A stretch of 56,173 bases of DNA from Caldithrix abyssi (GTDB lineage: Bacteria > Calditrichota > Calditrichia > Calditrichales > Calditrichaceae): the NCBI GenBank assembly GCA_011369465.1, contig DRQG01000065.1, positions 1-56,173 of the forward strand, given 5' to 3'. A model generated the notes under the pieces. The model had not been told where the DNA came from and did not search any database. It saw only the letters and a program-made list of their open reading frames with translations. A program made the translations under genes and the position numbers. Below, piece by piece: positions 26,318 to 34,236 of this stretch. How positions within the stretch are numbered: position 1 is the first letter of the stretch; every line of letters begins with the position of its first letter.

Positions 26318-26318
26318 G

Positions 26319-26358
26319 ACGCTGTATGTTGAAGCCGCATCGGTTTGTTTTACAGCGT
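26319..26358 (+). promoter_or_regulatory. hairpin upstream of the MFS gene
   Basis: ACGCTGTA (26319-26326) pairs perfectly with TACAGCGT (26351-26358). Within the loop AAGCCG and CGGTTT add a second helix around CAT. The structure starts 2 nt after the upstream stop and ends 8 nt before the AAGGGA ribosome site. It may tune translation or mRNA processing of the transporter. No T-run, so not a simple terminator. Confidence 0.4.
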
Positions 26359-26379
26359 AATAAATAAGGGAAACGAACC

Positions 26380-27684
26380 ATCACCACATCATCAAAACAA
26401 ACCAGACGGGCTGAGCGCAGGCAGATTTTAGCCTGGACGCTGTACGATTTTGCCAATACATCCTTCAGCGTAATCGTGGTAACGGTGGTTTACGCCGTCT
26501 ATTTTAAACAGTACATTGTCGGCGATATAACCATTTCCTTTTGGGGATTGGAACGGAATCCCGGCGATTTGCTGTGGGGGATGAGCGGTGCGCTGTCCAT
26601 GTTTTTGGTGGGCGTCACTTCACCGGTTATCGGCGCCATGGCTGATTACGGCAGCAAGAAAAAACTGTTTTTGCTGCTATATACCTTGCTCTGCATTGCC
26701 GCAACCGTTTCGCTTTACGGGCTGATGCCCGGAATGATTTGGCAGGGGATGGCCCTGTTTATTTTGGGTAATATCGGGTTCGAAGGCGCTATCGTGTTTT
26801 ATAACGGATTTCTGCCCCAAATATCCAACCCGGATAATATCGGCAAAATTTCCGGTTACGGTTTCGCACTGGGCTATGTGGGTTCCCTGGCCTCGTTGAT
26901 GATTGCCCTGCCTTATGCCAATGACGCTTTTGCCTCAGGCGATCTCGGCCGTATGCGGCCCACGTTTGTTTGGGCCGGGTTGTTTTTTCTGGCTTTTTCC
27001 CTGCCGTTTTTCTTTTTTATTAAAGAACAGATTACGCCGATAAAACAAAAATCATCGGGCTGGTTGGCCGAGGGTTACCGCCGTACCAGAGAAACCCTGA
27101 AGAAGATCCGTGAATTTCCTGAAATAGTGCGTTTTTTAACGGCCTATTTTGTGTATATCGACGGCGTGAATACGGTCATTTATTTCAGCGGTATTTACGC
27201 CAGCGATTCGCTGGGATTCTCTTTGCGGGAGGTGATTCAGTTTTTTGCCGTCGTCCAGGCCTCGGCCATCTCCGGGTCGTACATCTTCGGCTTTCTCACC
27301 GACAAAATCGGGCCGCGCAAAACCATCAAACTGACTCTGGTGTTGTGGATGATCGTGGTAATCGGCGGTTTCTTCTCTTATGATAAAGCCGCCTTTTATA
27401 TGGTCGGTTTGGTTGCCGGCGTGGCTATGGGGTCGTCTCAGGCGGCCAGCCGGGCTCTAATGGGGCGTTTGATTCCCGAGGGTATGGAAGCGGAATTTTT
27501 CGGTTTTTACGCGCTGATGGGTAAATTTTCGGCCATACTTGGTCCATTGATTTTCGGGCTGGTCTCCACCCTGACGGGCAGCCAGCGCTGGGCGGTTCTG
27601 TCCATTATTTTCTTTTTTATCGCCGGTTTTGTGATGATCAATCGCGTAAATGAGTCGGTTACCTATAAAAAGGTTGTGATCTGA
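26380..27684 (+). CDS. UMF1/Atg22-type MFS transporter, apparent AUC start
   Basis: This ~434-residue permease has about 12 membrane segments. The family's conserved opening, RQILAWTLYDFANTSFS, is present in frame but lies upstream of the first GTG (26476), so that codon cannot be the real start. The preceding in-frame stop is at 26365. Between them there is no ATG, GTG or TTG. The best-placed codon is ATC at 26380, 8 nt after AAGGGA (26366-26371), giving I/M-TTSSKQTRRAERRQ. Either AUC initiation, a start-codon mutation or a base-call error (ATG to ATC) explains this. UMF1 relatives are putative efflux transporters; the substrate is unknown. It ends in a TGATG overlap with the next gene. Confidence 0.8.
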   Translation: MTTSSKQTRRAERRQILAWTLYDFANTSFSVIVVTVVYAVYFKQYIVGDITISFWGLERNPGDLLWGMSGALSMFLVGVTSPVIGAMADYGSKKKLFLLLYTLLCIAATVSLYGLMPGMIWQGMALFILGNIGFEGAIVFYNGFLPQISNPDNIGKISGYGFALGYVGSLASLMIALPYANDAFASGDLGRMRPTFVWAGLFFLAFSLPFFFFIKEQITPIKQKSSGWLAEGYRRTRETLKKIREFPEIVRFLTAYFVYIDGVNTVIYFSGIYASDSLGFSLREVIQFFAVVQASAISGSYIFGFLTDKIGPRKTIKLTLVLWMIVVIGGFFSYDKAAFYMVGLVAGVAMGSSQAASRALMGRLIPEGMEAEFFGFYALMGKFSAILGPLIFGLVSTLTGSQRWAVLSIIFFFIAGFVMINRVNESVTYKKVVI

Positions 27685-28811
27685 TGCTGTCGGAGCGTTC
27701 CGCATCAGCCTTCCTCCGGACGGCGGCCATTGCTTGCCTTATAATTATCTCGGTGCATACCGTAGGCGCGGAAACGCTGAACTACCGGAACTATCAATTC
27801 ATACATCAAAACAAAGACAGCCTGCTGGTACGTCATCTGTTGGGAAAAATTGAACCGTCTTTAATAAAGATCGAAGATTTTTTTGGTTATGCGCCGGTAA
27901 GTCTGGTAACCATTTATCTTACCCGCAGTGAAGCAGACTACCGCAAACTGACCCGTAACGGCATACCGGAGTGGAGTCAGGCGGTCGCTTTTGGTAAGGA
28001 AAAAATCATTGTGCTTAAACTGATCAGCGCGGACGATGTGTTGAAAGGGCCGGAAGTTCTCCTGCACGAACTGGTGCATATCTACTTTGCCGAACGATTT
28101 CCGCCGGGGCGCGTACCGAACTGGCTGAACGAAGGACTGGCGCAGTATCTTTCGGGTAAACGACTAACACTGCAGGATAAGGTTTTCCTGGCCCAATCCA
28201 TGTCCGCCAAAAAGCTGATCGGATTGGATGGTTTGGATACTCTACTCACTTTCAGCCGGCCGCGTGCCCGTTTGGCCTATATCGAAGCCCTGAGCGCTGT
28301 GGAGTACTTTATACAGGACTTTGGCGTAAACATCCGTTCCCTGAGTTCAACGAAAGGAACAAGTACCGGCTTCGACAGGCTCAGCCTACGATCCCTGAGC
28401 TCTGCCTGCCCCGACTCGTCGGGGTCGAAGGGATCGGGAAGCGGCTTCGATAAACTCAGCCAGCGTTCCCTGAGCTCTGCCTGCCCCGATTTGTCGGGGT
28501 CGAAGGGAACGGTGAACCCCGGGTACCAAAGGTTAAAAGAACTGGTGAAAACGCTTCGTACGGAGCGTTCCCTGAATAAAGCATTTTTAATGGTTACCGG
28601 GTCTGATTATATCGATTTTGAGGTGGGCTGGTACGCCTGGCTGGATGAGAAATTTCATTGGCTTCTTATTTTGAATATTGATAATTTGCTGTGGATCGGC
28701 ATGGGAGTTCTGGCCCTGCTGGCCATCGTTTTTGTCCGCTGGCGAAACCGGCGCAAAATAAAACAATGGGAAGCGGAAGACGAGTCATACATTGATACAG
28801 AAAGGGAATAG
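27684..28811 (+). CDS. MA-type zinc peptidase with membrane anchor, interrupted in frame by dispersed repeats
   Basis: This 375-residue protein has an N-terminal signal/anchor (~10-30), a gluzincin site H128-E-L-V-H132 with E150 in NWLNEGLAQYL, and a C-terminal transmembrane helix (~332-350) with a basic, acidic-ended tail. The periplasmic zinc peptidase ('peptidase MA-like') normally runs straight from the ...VEYFIQDFG helix to GYQRLKELV. Here about 60 residues (~217-276) of low-complexity Ser/Leu/Gly sequence separate them, encoded by the repeat at 28332-28512. The insertion preserves the frame and both flanking segments. TGATG coupling with the transporter upstream suggests co-translation. 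The substrate is unknown. Confidence 0.85.
   Translation: MLSERSASAFLRTAAIACLIIISVHTVGAETLNYRNYQFIHQNKDSLLVRHLLGKIEPSLIKIEDFFGYAPVSLVTIYLTRSEADYRKLTRNGIPEWSQAVAFGKEKIIVLKLISADDVLKGPEVLLHELVHIYFAERFPPGRVPNWLNEGLAQYLSGKRLTLQDKVFLAQSMSAKKLIGLDGLDTLLTFSRPRARLAYIEALSAVEYFIQDFGVNIRSLSSTKGTSTGFDRLSLRSLSSACPDSSGSKGSGSGFDKLSQRSLSSACPDLSGSKGTVNPGYQRLKELVKTLRTERSLNKAFLMVTGSDYIDFEVGWYAWLDEKFHWLLILNIDNLLWIGMGVLALLAIVFVRWRNRRKIKQWEAEDESYIDTERE
28332..28512. repeat. dispersed palindromic repeats inserted in a coding sequence
   Basis: A partial unit (28332-28366, CGTTCCCTGAGTTCAACG...) is followed by two near-identical units of about 70-75 bp (~28367-28439 and 28442-28512). Each contains CGGCTTCGA, CTCAGCC, TCCCTGAGCTCTGCCTG and a CCCCGA-nnnn-TCGGGG hairpin then TCGAAGGGA. 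Orientation is opposite to the cluster at 19742. They stay open in the host frame and encode the repeated peptide RSLSSACPD-x-SGSKG. The full stretch adds roughly 60 codons. Confidence 0.8.
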
Positions 28812-28813
28812 AG

Positions 28814-29359
28814 TTGTACGTACCGACCAAAATATTCTTAACCCGTGGAGTGGGATGTCACCCGGAGGAACTGACCAGTTTCGAAATGGCTCTGCGTGAC
28901 GCCGGGATCGGGCCTTTTAATCTGGTGGGCGTTTCCAGTATTTATCCTGCGGGTTGCAAGCTGGTTAGCCGCGAAGAAGGATTGGCCGAATTGCAGCCCG
29001 GGCAAATTGTACATGCGGTTTACAGTCGCAACGCCACAAACGAGCCGAACCGGCTGGTTTCGGCCTCTATTGGATTGGCGATTCCCAAGGATACCACCGC
29101 CTATGGGTATCTTAGCGAGCATCACGCCTTTGGGCAGTCGGCCAGAAAAGCCGGCGATTATGCCGAAGATCTGGCCGCTGAAATGCTGGCCACCGTACTT
29201 GGCGTGGAATTTGACGCTGATTTGAGCTGGGATGAAAAGCGCCACATCTGGACAATTTCGGATAAGATCGTCAAAACGCAAAATATTACCATGGCTGCCT
29301 CCGGGGATACTCAGGGCCGTTGGACTACGGTTGTGGCGGCGGCTATTTTACTGCCGTGA
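28814..29359 (+). CDS. pyruvoyl-dependent arginine decarboxylase
   Basis: This 181-residue proenzyme converts arginine to agmatine. The family self-cleaves between two serines to make a pyruvoyl cofactor. Here the GVSSIYP motif places the expected break between S41 and S42. Other family motifs are the GVGCHPEELTSFE opening, ASIGLAIP and YGYLSEHH. Length fits the archaeal/chlamydial-type PvlArgDC. It starts with TTG at 28814, 2 nt after the peptidase stop, with AAAGGGA just upstream in the end of that gene. It ends in a TGATG overlap with agmatinase, giving a direct arginine-to-putrescine unit. Confidence 0.92.
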   Translation: MYVPTKIFLTRGVGCHPEELTSFEMALRDAGIGPFNLVGVSSIYPAGCKLVSREEGLAELQPGQIVHAVYSRNATNEPNRLVSASIGLAIPKDTTAYGYLSEHHAFGQSARKAGDYAEDLAAEMLATVLGVEFDADLSWDEKRHIWTISDKIVKTQNITMAASGDTQGRWTTVVAAAILLP

Positions 29360-30240
29360 TGGAAAACAAGATGACAAATTTTTTGGGTATTGAAAAACCA
29401 TATACCGAATATAACACCGCCCGTTATGCGGTACTGCCGGTGCCGTTTGAGCACAGCACCAGTTATGGCTCCGGTACGCGCCAGGGGCCGCAGGCTATTC
29501 TGAAAGCCTCGGCCTATGTGGAATTATATGATGAAGAATTTAACCGCGAGGCCTATAAAAAGGGCATTCACACCTGCGTACCGCCCTCACTAACCGACAA
29601 TGTGGAGGAAGCATTCGAAAATATGACCCGCTCTGTGGCAGGCTTGCTGCAGGACGGCAAATTTCCTGTGGTGTTGGGCGGGGAGCATTCACTGTCGTAT
29701 CCGGTATTCCGTGCTTTTAATCAACACTATGAAAATCTATCGGTTTTACAATTTGACGCCCATTCGGATTTGCGTTTTGAGTATGAGGATTCCATTTATT
29801 CGCACGCCTCGGTCATGCGCCGGATTTATGAAATCAATCCAAATATAGCGGCGGTGGGTATCCGCTCCCAATGTGTGGAGGAAGCTCGCTTTATTCACGC
29901 AAAGAATATCCCGGTTTTCTATGCTCATCGGCTGCATGAAGAAGGTTTCGACGATGCGATAATCGGGCAATTGCAGGAGAATGTGTATATTACCTTTGAT
30001 GTGGATTATTTTGATCCGTCGCTGATCCCGGCTACCGGCACGCCGGAACCGGGCGGATTTTTCTGGCCGGAGACCATCCGCTTTCTGACCCGTCTGTTCC
30101 GCAAACGCAATGTGGTTGGTTTTGATGTGGTGGAACTGGCTCCGCTGAACAATATGCCGCATCCCGATTTTACAATTGCCAGGTTGGTGTATAAATTAAT
30201 TACTCTGCATGACCTAACGTCGGGGGAACGGCAAAAATGA
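29359..30240 (+). CDS. speB: agmatinase
   Basis: This 293-residue ureohydrolase splits agmatine into putrescine and urea using two Mn ions. Metal ligands lie in GGEHS, DAHSD and FDVDYFDPS. The SHASVMRR and FDVVELAP segments are typical. ATG 29359 overlaps the decarboxylase stop by 1 nt (TGATG), consistent with translational coupling; ATG 29371 is an alternative. Together with the preceding gene it makes putrescine from arginine, presumably the precursor for spermidine. No later polyamine gene is in the window. Confidence 0.93.
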   Translation: MENKMTNFLGIEKPYTEYNTARYAVLPVPFEHSTSYGSGTRQGPQAILKASAYVELYDEEFNREAYKKGIHTCVPPSLTDNVEEAFENMTRSVAGLLQDGKFPVVLGGEHSLSYPVFRAFNQHYENLSVLQFDAHSDLRFEYEDSIYSHASVMRRIYEINPNIAAVGIRSQCVEEARFIHAKNIPVFYAHRLHEEGFDDAIIGQLQENVYITFDVDYFDPSLIPATGTPEPGGFFWPETIRFLTRLFRKRNVVGFDVVELAPLNNMPHPDFTIARLVYKLITLHDLTSGERQK

Positions 30241-30274
30241 TTATTAAACCGGACTAAAAAAATCAGGGTTTGCC

Positions 30275-31900
30275 ATGGCTGCAAGAAAATCAAATATTTT
30301 ACTGATCGTCGTTATCGTCGTTTTATTGAATCTGGCCTGGCCATATTTGGAGATGGCTTATTATCACCTTTTTCCGGGCGGTTCGGAGCTGAAACGCAAT
30401 TTGGCCAAGTACGAAGAGGTTGTTCACTACATCGATAATTTTTACGTGGACAGCGTAGCGTATGACAAGCTGACCAGAGAATCCATTAAAGGCGCGCTGC
30501 GCACTTTGGATCCGCATTCGGTTTACATTACGCCGGAAGAGGCCAAAGCCAACGAAGAACAGTTTAACGGGCGCTATCAGGGCATCGGTATCCAGTATGA
30601 TGTTATTGACGGGTATATTACCGTTATCTCGGTTATTCCCGGTTCGCCCTCGGAAAAAGCGGGTTTACAAGCCGGCGACCGGATTCTTAAAATTGAAGGG
30701 AAATCGGCCTACAAAATTTCTATGGACGAGGTGCCCCGTAAGCTGAAAGGCCCTAAGAACACCAAGGTAAATGTGACCATTTCCCGTGCCGGCATCCCGG
30801 AACCGTTTGAAGTAACTTTGATAAGAGATGAAATTCCCATTTACACCATTCATACCTATTTTATGGTGGATGATACCACCGGCTACATTTGGTTAAACCG
30901 CTTTGCCCATACGACCAGCGGCGAATTGGAACACGCGCTGATCAAATTGGAACAACAGGGGATGAAACAATTGCTGCTCGATCTGCGCGATAACGGCGGC
31001 GGTTTGCTTCAGCAGGCGGTTGAGGTGGCCGGTAAGTTTATCAGCGGCCATAAACTCATTGTATATACCAAAGGCCGCTTATCCAGATTTGATAACGAGT
31101 ATTACAGCGACGATTTCGGCATCTCCATCGATCGCAACTATCCGCTTATCGTCTTGATAAATCAGAACTCGGCCAGCGCATCGGAAATCGTAGCCGGAGC
31201 GATTCAGGACTACGACCGCGGGTTGATTGTCGGGGAAACCAGCTTTGGAAAGGGTTTGGTACAAAATGAATTTATACTAAACGACGGCTCGCGGCTGCGT
31301 ATGACGGTTTCCAAATACTACACGCCAAGCGGCAGGCTTATCCAGCGCCCTTACAAGGATATTTCCAAAGAAGAATACTACCACGAAGTAGAGGAGCCGG
31401 ATTCGCTTCGGGATCGGTTGGCTGCGGATAGCGCGGCAACCCGTCCCGTTTACTATACAGCGGGAGGACGCAAAGTGTATGGCGGCGGCGGAATTACACC
31501 GGATACGGTAGTGGCCTATCGGCTTTCGGCAAAATCGCCGGATTTAAGCCGTACATTTAATCAGGATCGCGTCTTTTTTGAGGCGGCAACCCGTCTGGCG
31601 CAAAAAAATCCGGGCTGGAAAGATGATTTTGAATATTTCTTTCGGCACGTTAAACCAAACCGCCTGTGGTTGAATGTGCTGCGTCAAACGGCTAAAGACC
31701 GTGGTATCGGATTTAACGAAAAGGATTTCCGGAAGGACAGCGTTTTCCTTAAAAATCGGCTTAAAGCCGAAGTGGCCCGCATACTGTGGGGCACAGGCAA
31801 ATTTTATCAAATTTTGCTGATGCAGGATAACCAGTTTAAAACTGCGGTACGCCTGTTTCCAAAGGTGCCGCTTTTGTTACAAAACAGTGCAGATAAATAA
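30275..31900 (+). CDS. S41 family C-terminal processing peptidase (Ctp)
   Basis: This 541-residue protein has an N-terminal membrane anchor (~8-25). A PDZ domain lies at ~95-175 (GIGIQYDVIDGYITV, then GSPSEKAGLQAGDRIL). The protease core has the Ser in NSASASEIVAGA and the Lys in SFGKGLVQ that form the Ser-Lys dyad. The C-terminal ~150 residues extend beyond E. coli Prc-like cores. It should cleave C-termini of exported proteins in the periplasm. It starts 34 nt after agmatinase and is the last gene before a new promoter. Confidence 0.92.
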   Translation: MAARKSNILLIVVIVVLLNLAWPYLEMAYYHLFPGGSELKRNLAKYEEVVHYIDNFYVDSVAYDKLTRESIKGALRTLDPHSVYITPEEAKANEEQFNGRYQGIGIQYDVIDGYITVISVIPGSPSEKAGLQAGDRILKIEGKSAYKISMDEVPRKLKGPKNTKVNVTISRAGIPEPFEVTLIRDEIPIYTIHTYFMVDDTTGYIWLNRFAHTTSGELEHALIKLEQQGMKQLLLDLRDNGGGLLQQAVEVAGKFISGHKLIVYTKGRLSRFDNEYYSDDFGISIDRNYPLIVLINQNSASASEIVAGAIQDYDRGLIVGETSFGKGLVQNEFILNDGSRLRMTVSKYYTPSGRLIQRPYKDISKEEYYHEVEEPDSLRDRLAADSAATRPVYYTAGGRKVYGGGGITPDTVVAYRLSAKSPDLSRTFNQDRVFFEAATRLAQKNPGWKDDFEYFFRHVKPNRLWLNVLRQTAKDRGIGFNEKDFRKDSVFLKNRLKAEVARILWGTGKFYQILLMQDNQFKTAVRLFPKVPLLLQNSADK

Positions 31901-31944
31901 CCGGATATAGGTAAAACCGAACAGTCCGGAATGCCAAAAATAAA

Positions 31945-31973
31945 TTGACTTTAAAAATGAAAAATTGTAAACT
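31945..31973 (+). promoter_or_regulatory. promoter of the exbB-exbD-tonB operon
   Basis: TTGACT (31945-31950) and TAAACT (31968-31973) are separated by 17 nt in an A/T-rich stretch. They match five of six and four of six consensus positions. A leader of ~70 nt leads to ATG 32051 with AGAAGGAG just before it. Confidence 0.6.
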
Positions 31974-32050
31974 TAGCCAAATTAAGTAACCAATTCTTAA
32001 TGTGTAACTACACTTAATGTAATCCACCATAAGCAGAAGGAGTTAAGATT

Positions 32051-32662
32051 ATGGTCGAGCTTTTTTTAGCCGGCGGAGAATTTATGTGGCCAATTTTGAT
32101 ACTGCTCATAGTAGGTTTGGCTTTTTCTCTGGAAAGATTGTGGACGTTAACCCGTGCATCGGTAAATACAAGAAAATTCTTAGCCAGATTGCATAACGCA
32201 TTACAGGAAGGCGGAATTGAAGGCGCGGCGGCGGAATGTGAAAAAACACCCGGCCCGGTTGCTTCCATATTACACGCCGGTTTGTCCCGGGCTTCCAAAG
32301 GCCTGGAACACGTGGAAAAAGCCATTTCCAATGCCGGTTCTATTGAAATGGCCTTTTTGGAACGCGGTATGATCGTTTTGCAAACCGTTATTGTACTTGC
32401 CCCCATGTTGGGTTTTACCGGTACGGTTAGCGGTATGGTAGGTGCTTTTGACGCGATTAAGAAAGCCAATGATATTTCTCCGGCCATCGTTGCCGGCGGT
32501 ATTTCACAGGCTTTGCTTACTACACTGTTCGGTCTGGTTGTAGCTATGATCATTCAGGTATTTTACAACTATTTCAGCTCCCGTATCGACAAGCTGATTA
32601 TCGATATGGAAGAAAGTTCCGTAGAATTGATGGATGCGCTCGTTGAAATGCAGGAAAAATAA
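32051..32662 (+). CDS. exbB: ExbB/TolQ/MotA family proton channel
   Basis: This 203-residue inner-membrane protein has three membrane segments (~12-28, ~110-135 and ~155-180). The family core GFTGTVSGMVGAFDAIK and the following ALLTTLFGLVVAMIIQVFYNYF are present. With ExbD it forms the motor that uses proton flow to energise TonB-dependent outer-membrane transport. AAGGAG precedes the start. It is first of four genes with gaps of 27, 16 and 1 nt, ending in a terminator. Confidence 0.92.
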   Translation: MVELFLAGGEFMWPILILLIVGLAFSLERLWTLTRASVNTRKFLARLHNALQEGGIEGAAAECEKTPGPVASILHAGLSRASKGLEHVEKAISNAGSIEMAFLERGMIVLQTVIVLAPMLGFTGTVSGMVGAFDAIKKANDISPAIVAGGISQALLTTLFGLVVAMIIQVFYNYFSSRIDKLIIDMEESSVELMDALVEMQEK

Positions 32663-32689
32663 ACCATAGTATCGAAGTAGAGGTATAAA

Positions 32690-33097
32690 ATGTTACTTGG
32701 AAAAAAGAAAGAGAAAGACGTAGAGATTCCCTCTGCCTCCTTGTCCGATATCGTTTTCCTGCTGTTGATTTTCTTTCTGGTAACCACATCCATTGATACG
32801 GAAAAAGGGCTCGATTTGGTCCTGCCGCCTCCCGGTGATACCGAGGTGAAAATTCCGAAAGAGAACCTGGCCAACATGCTGGTCAATGCGCAGGGACAGG
32901 TGCTCCTGGACGGTGAAATTATCGAAATTAACGAAATATCCAGAATCGTCAGAGAAAAAATCCAGGCGAATCCCAATCTGGTTATATCACTTAAAACCGA
33001 TAAGGAAACCCGATACGAAGATTATGTCCACGTTTTGGATCAACTGAAAGAGGCAGAGGCGAAAAAAATATCAATTGCTGAACCGGATGAAGATTAA
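32690..33097 (+). CDS. exbD: ExbD/TolR family protein (first copy)
   Basis: This 135-residue protein has a short cytoplasmic N-terminus and one membrane helix (SDIVFLLLIFFLVTTS) carrying the conserved Asp that takes part in proton transfer. A periplasmic domain follows. It is a partner of ExbB. It lies 27 nt after exbB and is followed by a second, diverged ExbD. The pair may form a heterodimer in the channel, as is common in Bacteroidota-like operons. Confidence 0.92.
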   Translation: MLLGKKKEKDVEIPSASLSDIVFLLLIFFLVTTSIDTEKGLDLVLPPPGDTEVKIPKENLANMLVNAQGQVLLDGEIIEINEISRIVREKIQANPNLVISLKTDKETRYEDYVHVLDQLKEAEAKKISIAEPDED

Positions 33098-33113
33098 TAG
33101 GAGGCCGCTTTAA

Positions 33114-33533
33114 ATGAAGTTCGGAAAAAAAAGTAAAGTCAATGTGGCCATCCCAACGACATCAATGCCCGATATTATCTTTATGCTGCTCATCTTTTTT
33201 ATGGTGGCTACCGTCTTTAAACAGTATTCTGGTTTAAAGGTGAGCCTGCCGGATGCCGTTAAGATTCAAAAAATAGCGGGATCAAAGCGGCATGTGGTTA
33301 CAATTTGGGTTGATCGGAACAATCAGGTGGTCTGTGACGATATAAATGTAAAGAAGATGTCCGATCTGCGTCAGGTCGTCTATCAAAAAATGGTAGCTGA
33401 TCCGCAGATTAAAATTGCGTTAAAGATTGATAAAGACGTCGATATGGGTATTGTAAACGATGTCCATCAGGAACTCCGGAAAGCCAGCGCCTTAAATGTT
33501 TATTATTTTGCCATACCAGGCGGGGAGTTGTAA
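33114..33533 (+). CDS. exbD: ExbD/TolR family protein (second copy)
   Basis: This 139-residue protein shares the layout of the preceding gene, with PDIIFMLLIFFMVATVF as the single membrane helix and its conserved Asp. Its periplasmic part differs, with the VTIWVDRNNQVVCDD segment. AGGAGG is positioned 11 nt upstream. Duplicated exbD genes next to tonB are typical of the Bacteroidota relatives. Which copy contacts TonB cannot be told from sequence. Confidence 0.9.
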   Translation: MKFGKKSKVNVAIPTTSMPDIIFMLLIFFMVATVFKQYSGLKVSLPDAVKIQKIAGSKRHVVTIWVDRNNQVVCDDINVKKMSDLRQVVYQKMVADPQIKIALKIDKDVDMGIVNDVHQELRKASALNVYYFAIPGGEL

Positions 33534-33534
33534 C

Positions 33535-34164
33535 ATGAAGGCAATGAAAAAAAATCCGGAAGCAGATTTAAAACTAAAATATAAAAAAGCGTTGGAATCG
33601 GCGCTGATTGTCGCCTTGTTGATTACGATCGGGGTGTTTTATTCGTTTAAAAAGTTCGAATCCGGGTTCCAGTTACCCGAGCAGCCCGATATTACGATCG
33701 AAACAATCGAAATTCCGCAAACAAGGCAGATACAAAAACCGCCTCCCCCTTCGCGCCCGTCTATTCCCGTGGAAGCCGAAGACGACGATGTTGTGGATGA
33801 TGTAACAATCGAGGATACCGACGTATCCTTTGAACCGCTGGAAGAGTTGCCGCCTCCGCCTCCGCCGGAAGAAGACGAAGTATTCGAATTCTTTGCCGTT
33901 TCGCAGAAGCCGGTTCTGATTCATAAGGAAAAACCGGTCTATCCGGACCTGGCAAGAAAAGCGGGTATCGAAGGTATTGTTGTTGTGTTGGTTACCATCG
34001 GCAAAGACGGCAGCGTGGAAGACGCCAAAATATATAAGTCGTTGCCTATGCTGGACGAAGCCGCATTGGCCGCAGCTAAAAAATGTAAATTCAAACCGGC
34101 CAAACAGCGCGATAAATTTGTCCGCGTTAAAATGACCATTCCTTTTCATTTTAAATTGAAATAA
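33535..34164 (+). CDS. tonB: TonB family energy transducer
   Basis: This 209-residue protein has an N-terminal membrane helix (~22-42). A Pro-rich and acidic spacer (PPPPSRPSIP, then PPPPPPEEDE) follows. The C-terminal TonB domain (~125-209) has KPVYPDLARKAGIEG and the YxxxxLPMLDEAA segment. It passes proton-motive energy from ExbB/ExbD to outer-membrane receptors. GGGGAG (33522-33527) puts the start at ATG 33535, one nt after the ExbD stop. The acidic segment in the spacer is unusual compared with the Lys/Pro repeats of enteric TonB. Confidence 0.93.
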   Translation: MKAMKKNPEADLKLKYKKALESALIVALLITIGVFYSFKKFESGFQLPEQPDITIETIEIPQTRQIQKPPPPSRPSIPVEAEDDDVVDDVTIEDTDVSFEPLEELPPPPPPEEDEVFEFFAVSQKPVLIHKEKPVYPDLARKAGIEGIVVVLVTIGKDGSVEDAKIYKSLPMLDEAALAAAKKCKFKPAKQRDKFVRVKMTIPFHFKLK

Positions 34165-34186
34165 TAGGAATATTTAAATTAAATTG

Positions 34187-34211
34187 AGGCAGCCGCTTGG
34201 CTGCCTTTTTT
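34187..34211 (+). terminator. intrinsic terminator of the exb-tonB operon
   Basis: AGGCAGCC (34187-34194) and GGCTGCCT (34199-34206) form a perfect 8-bp stem with GCTT loop. Six T's (34206-34211) follow. It ends 26 nt before the GT2 start. Confidence 0.88.
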
Positions 34212-34236
34212 ATTTAAACGATTTCGGAACGAATGA

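Noticed and set aside
28332-28512. CRISPR array
   Set aside because: Units are adjacent without unique spacers, sit inside a gene, and no cas genes are present.
33654-33665. tRNA T-arm-like GTTCGAATCC
   Set aside because: It is within the tonB coding sequence and no cloverleaf can be made around it.
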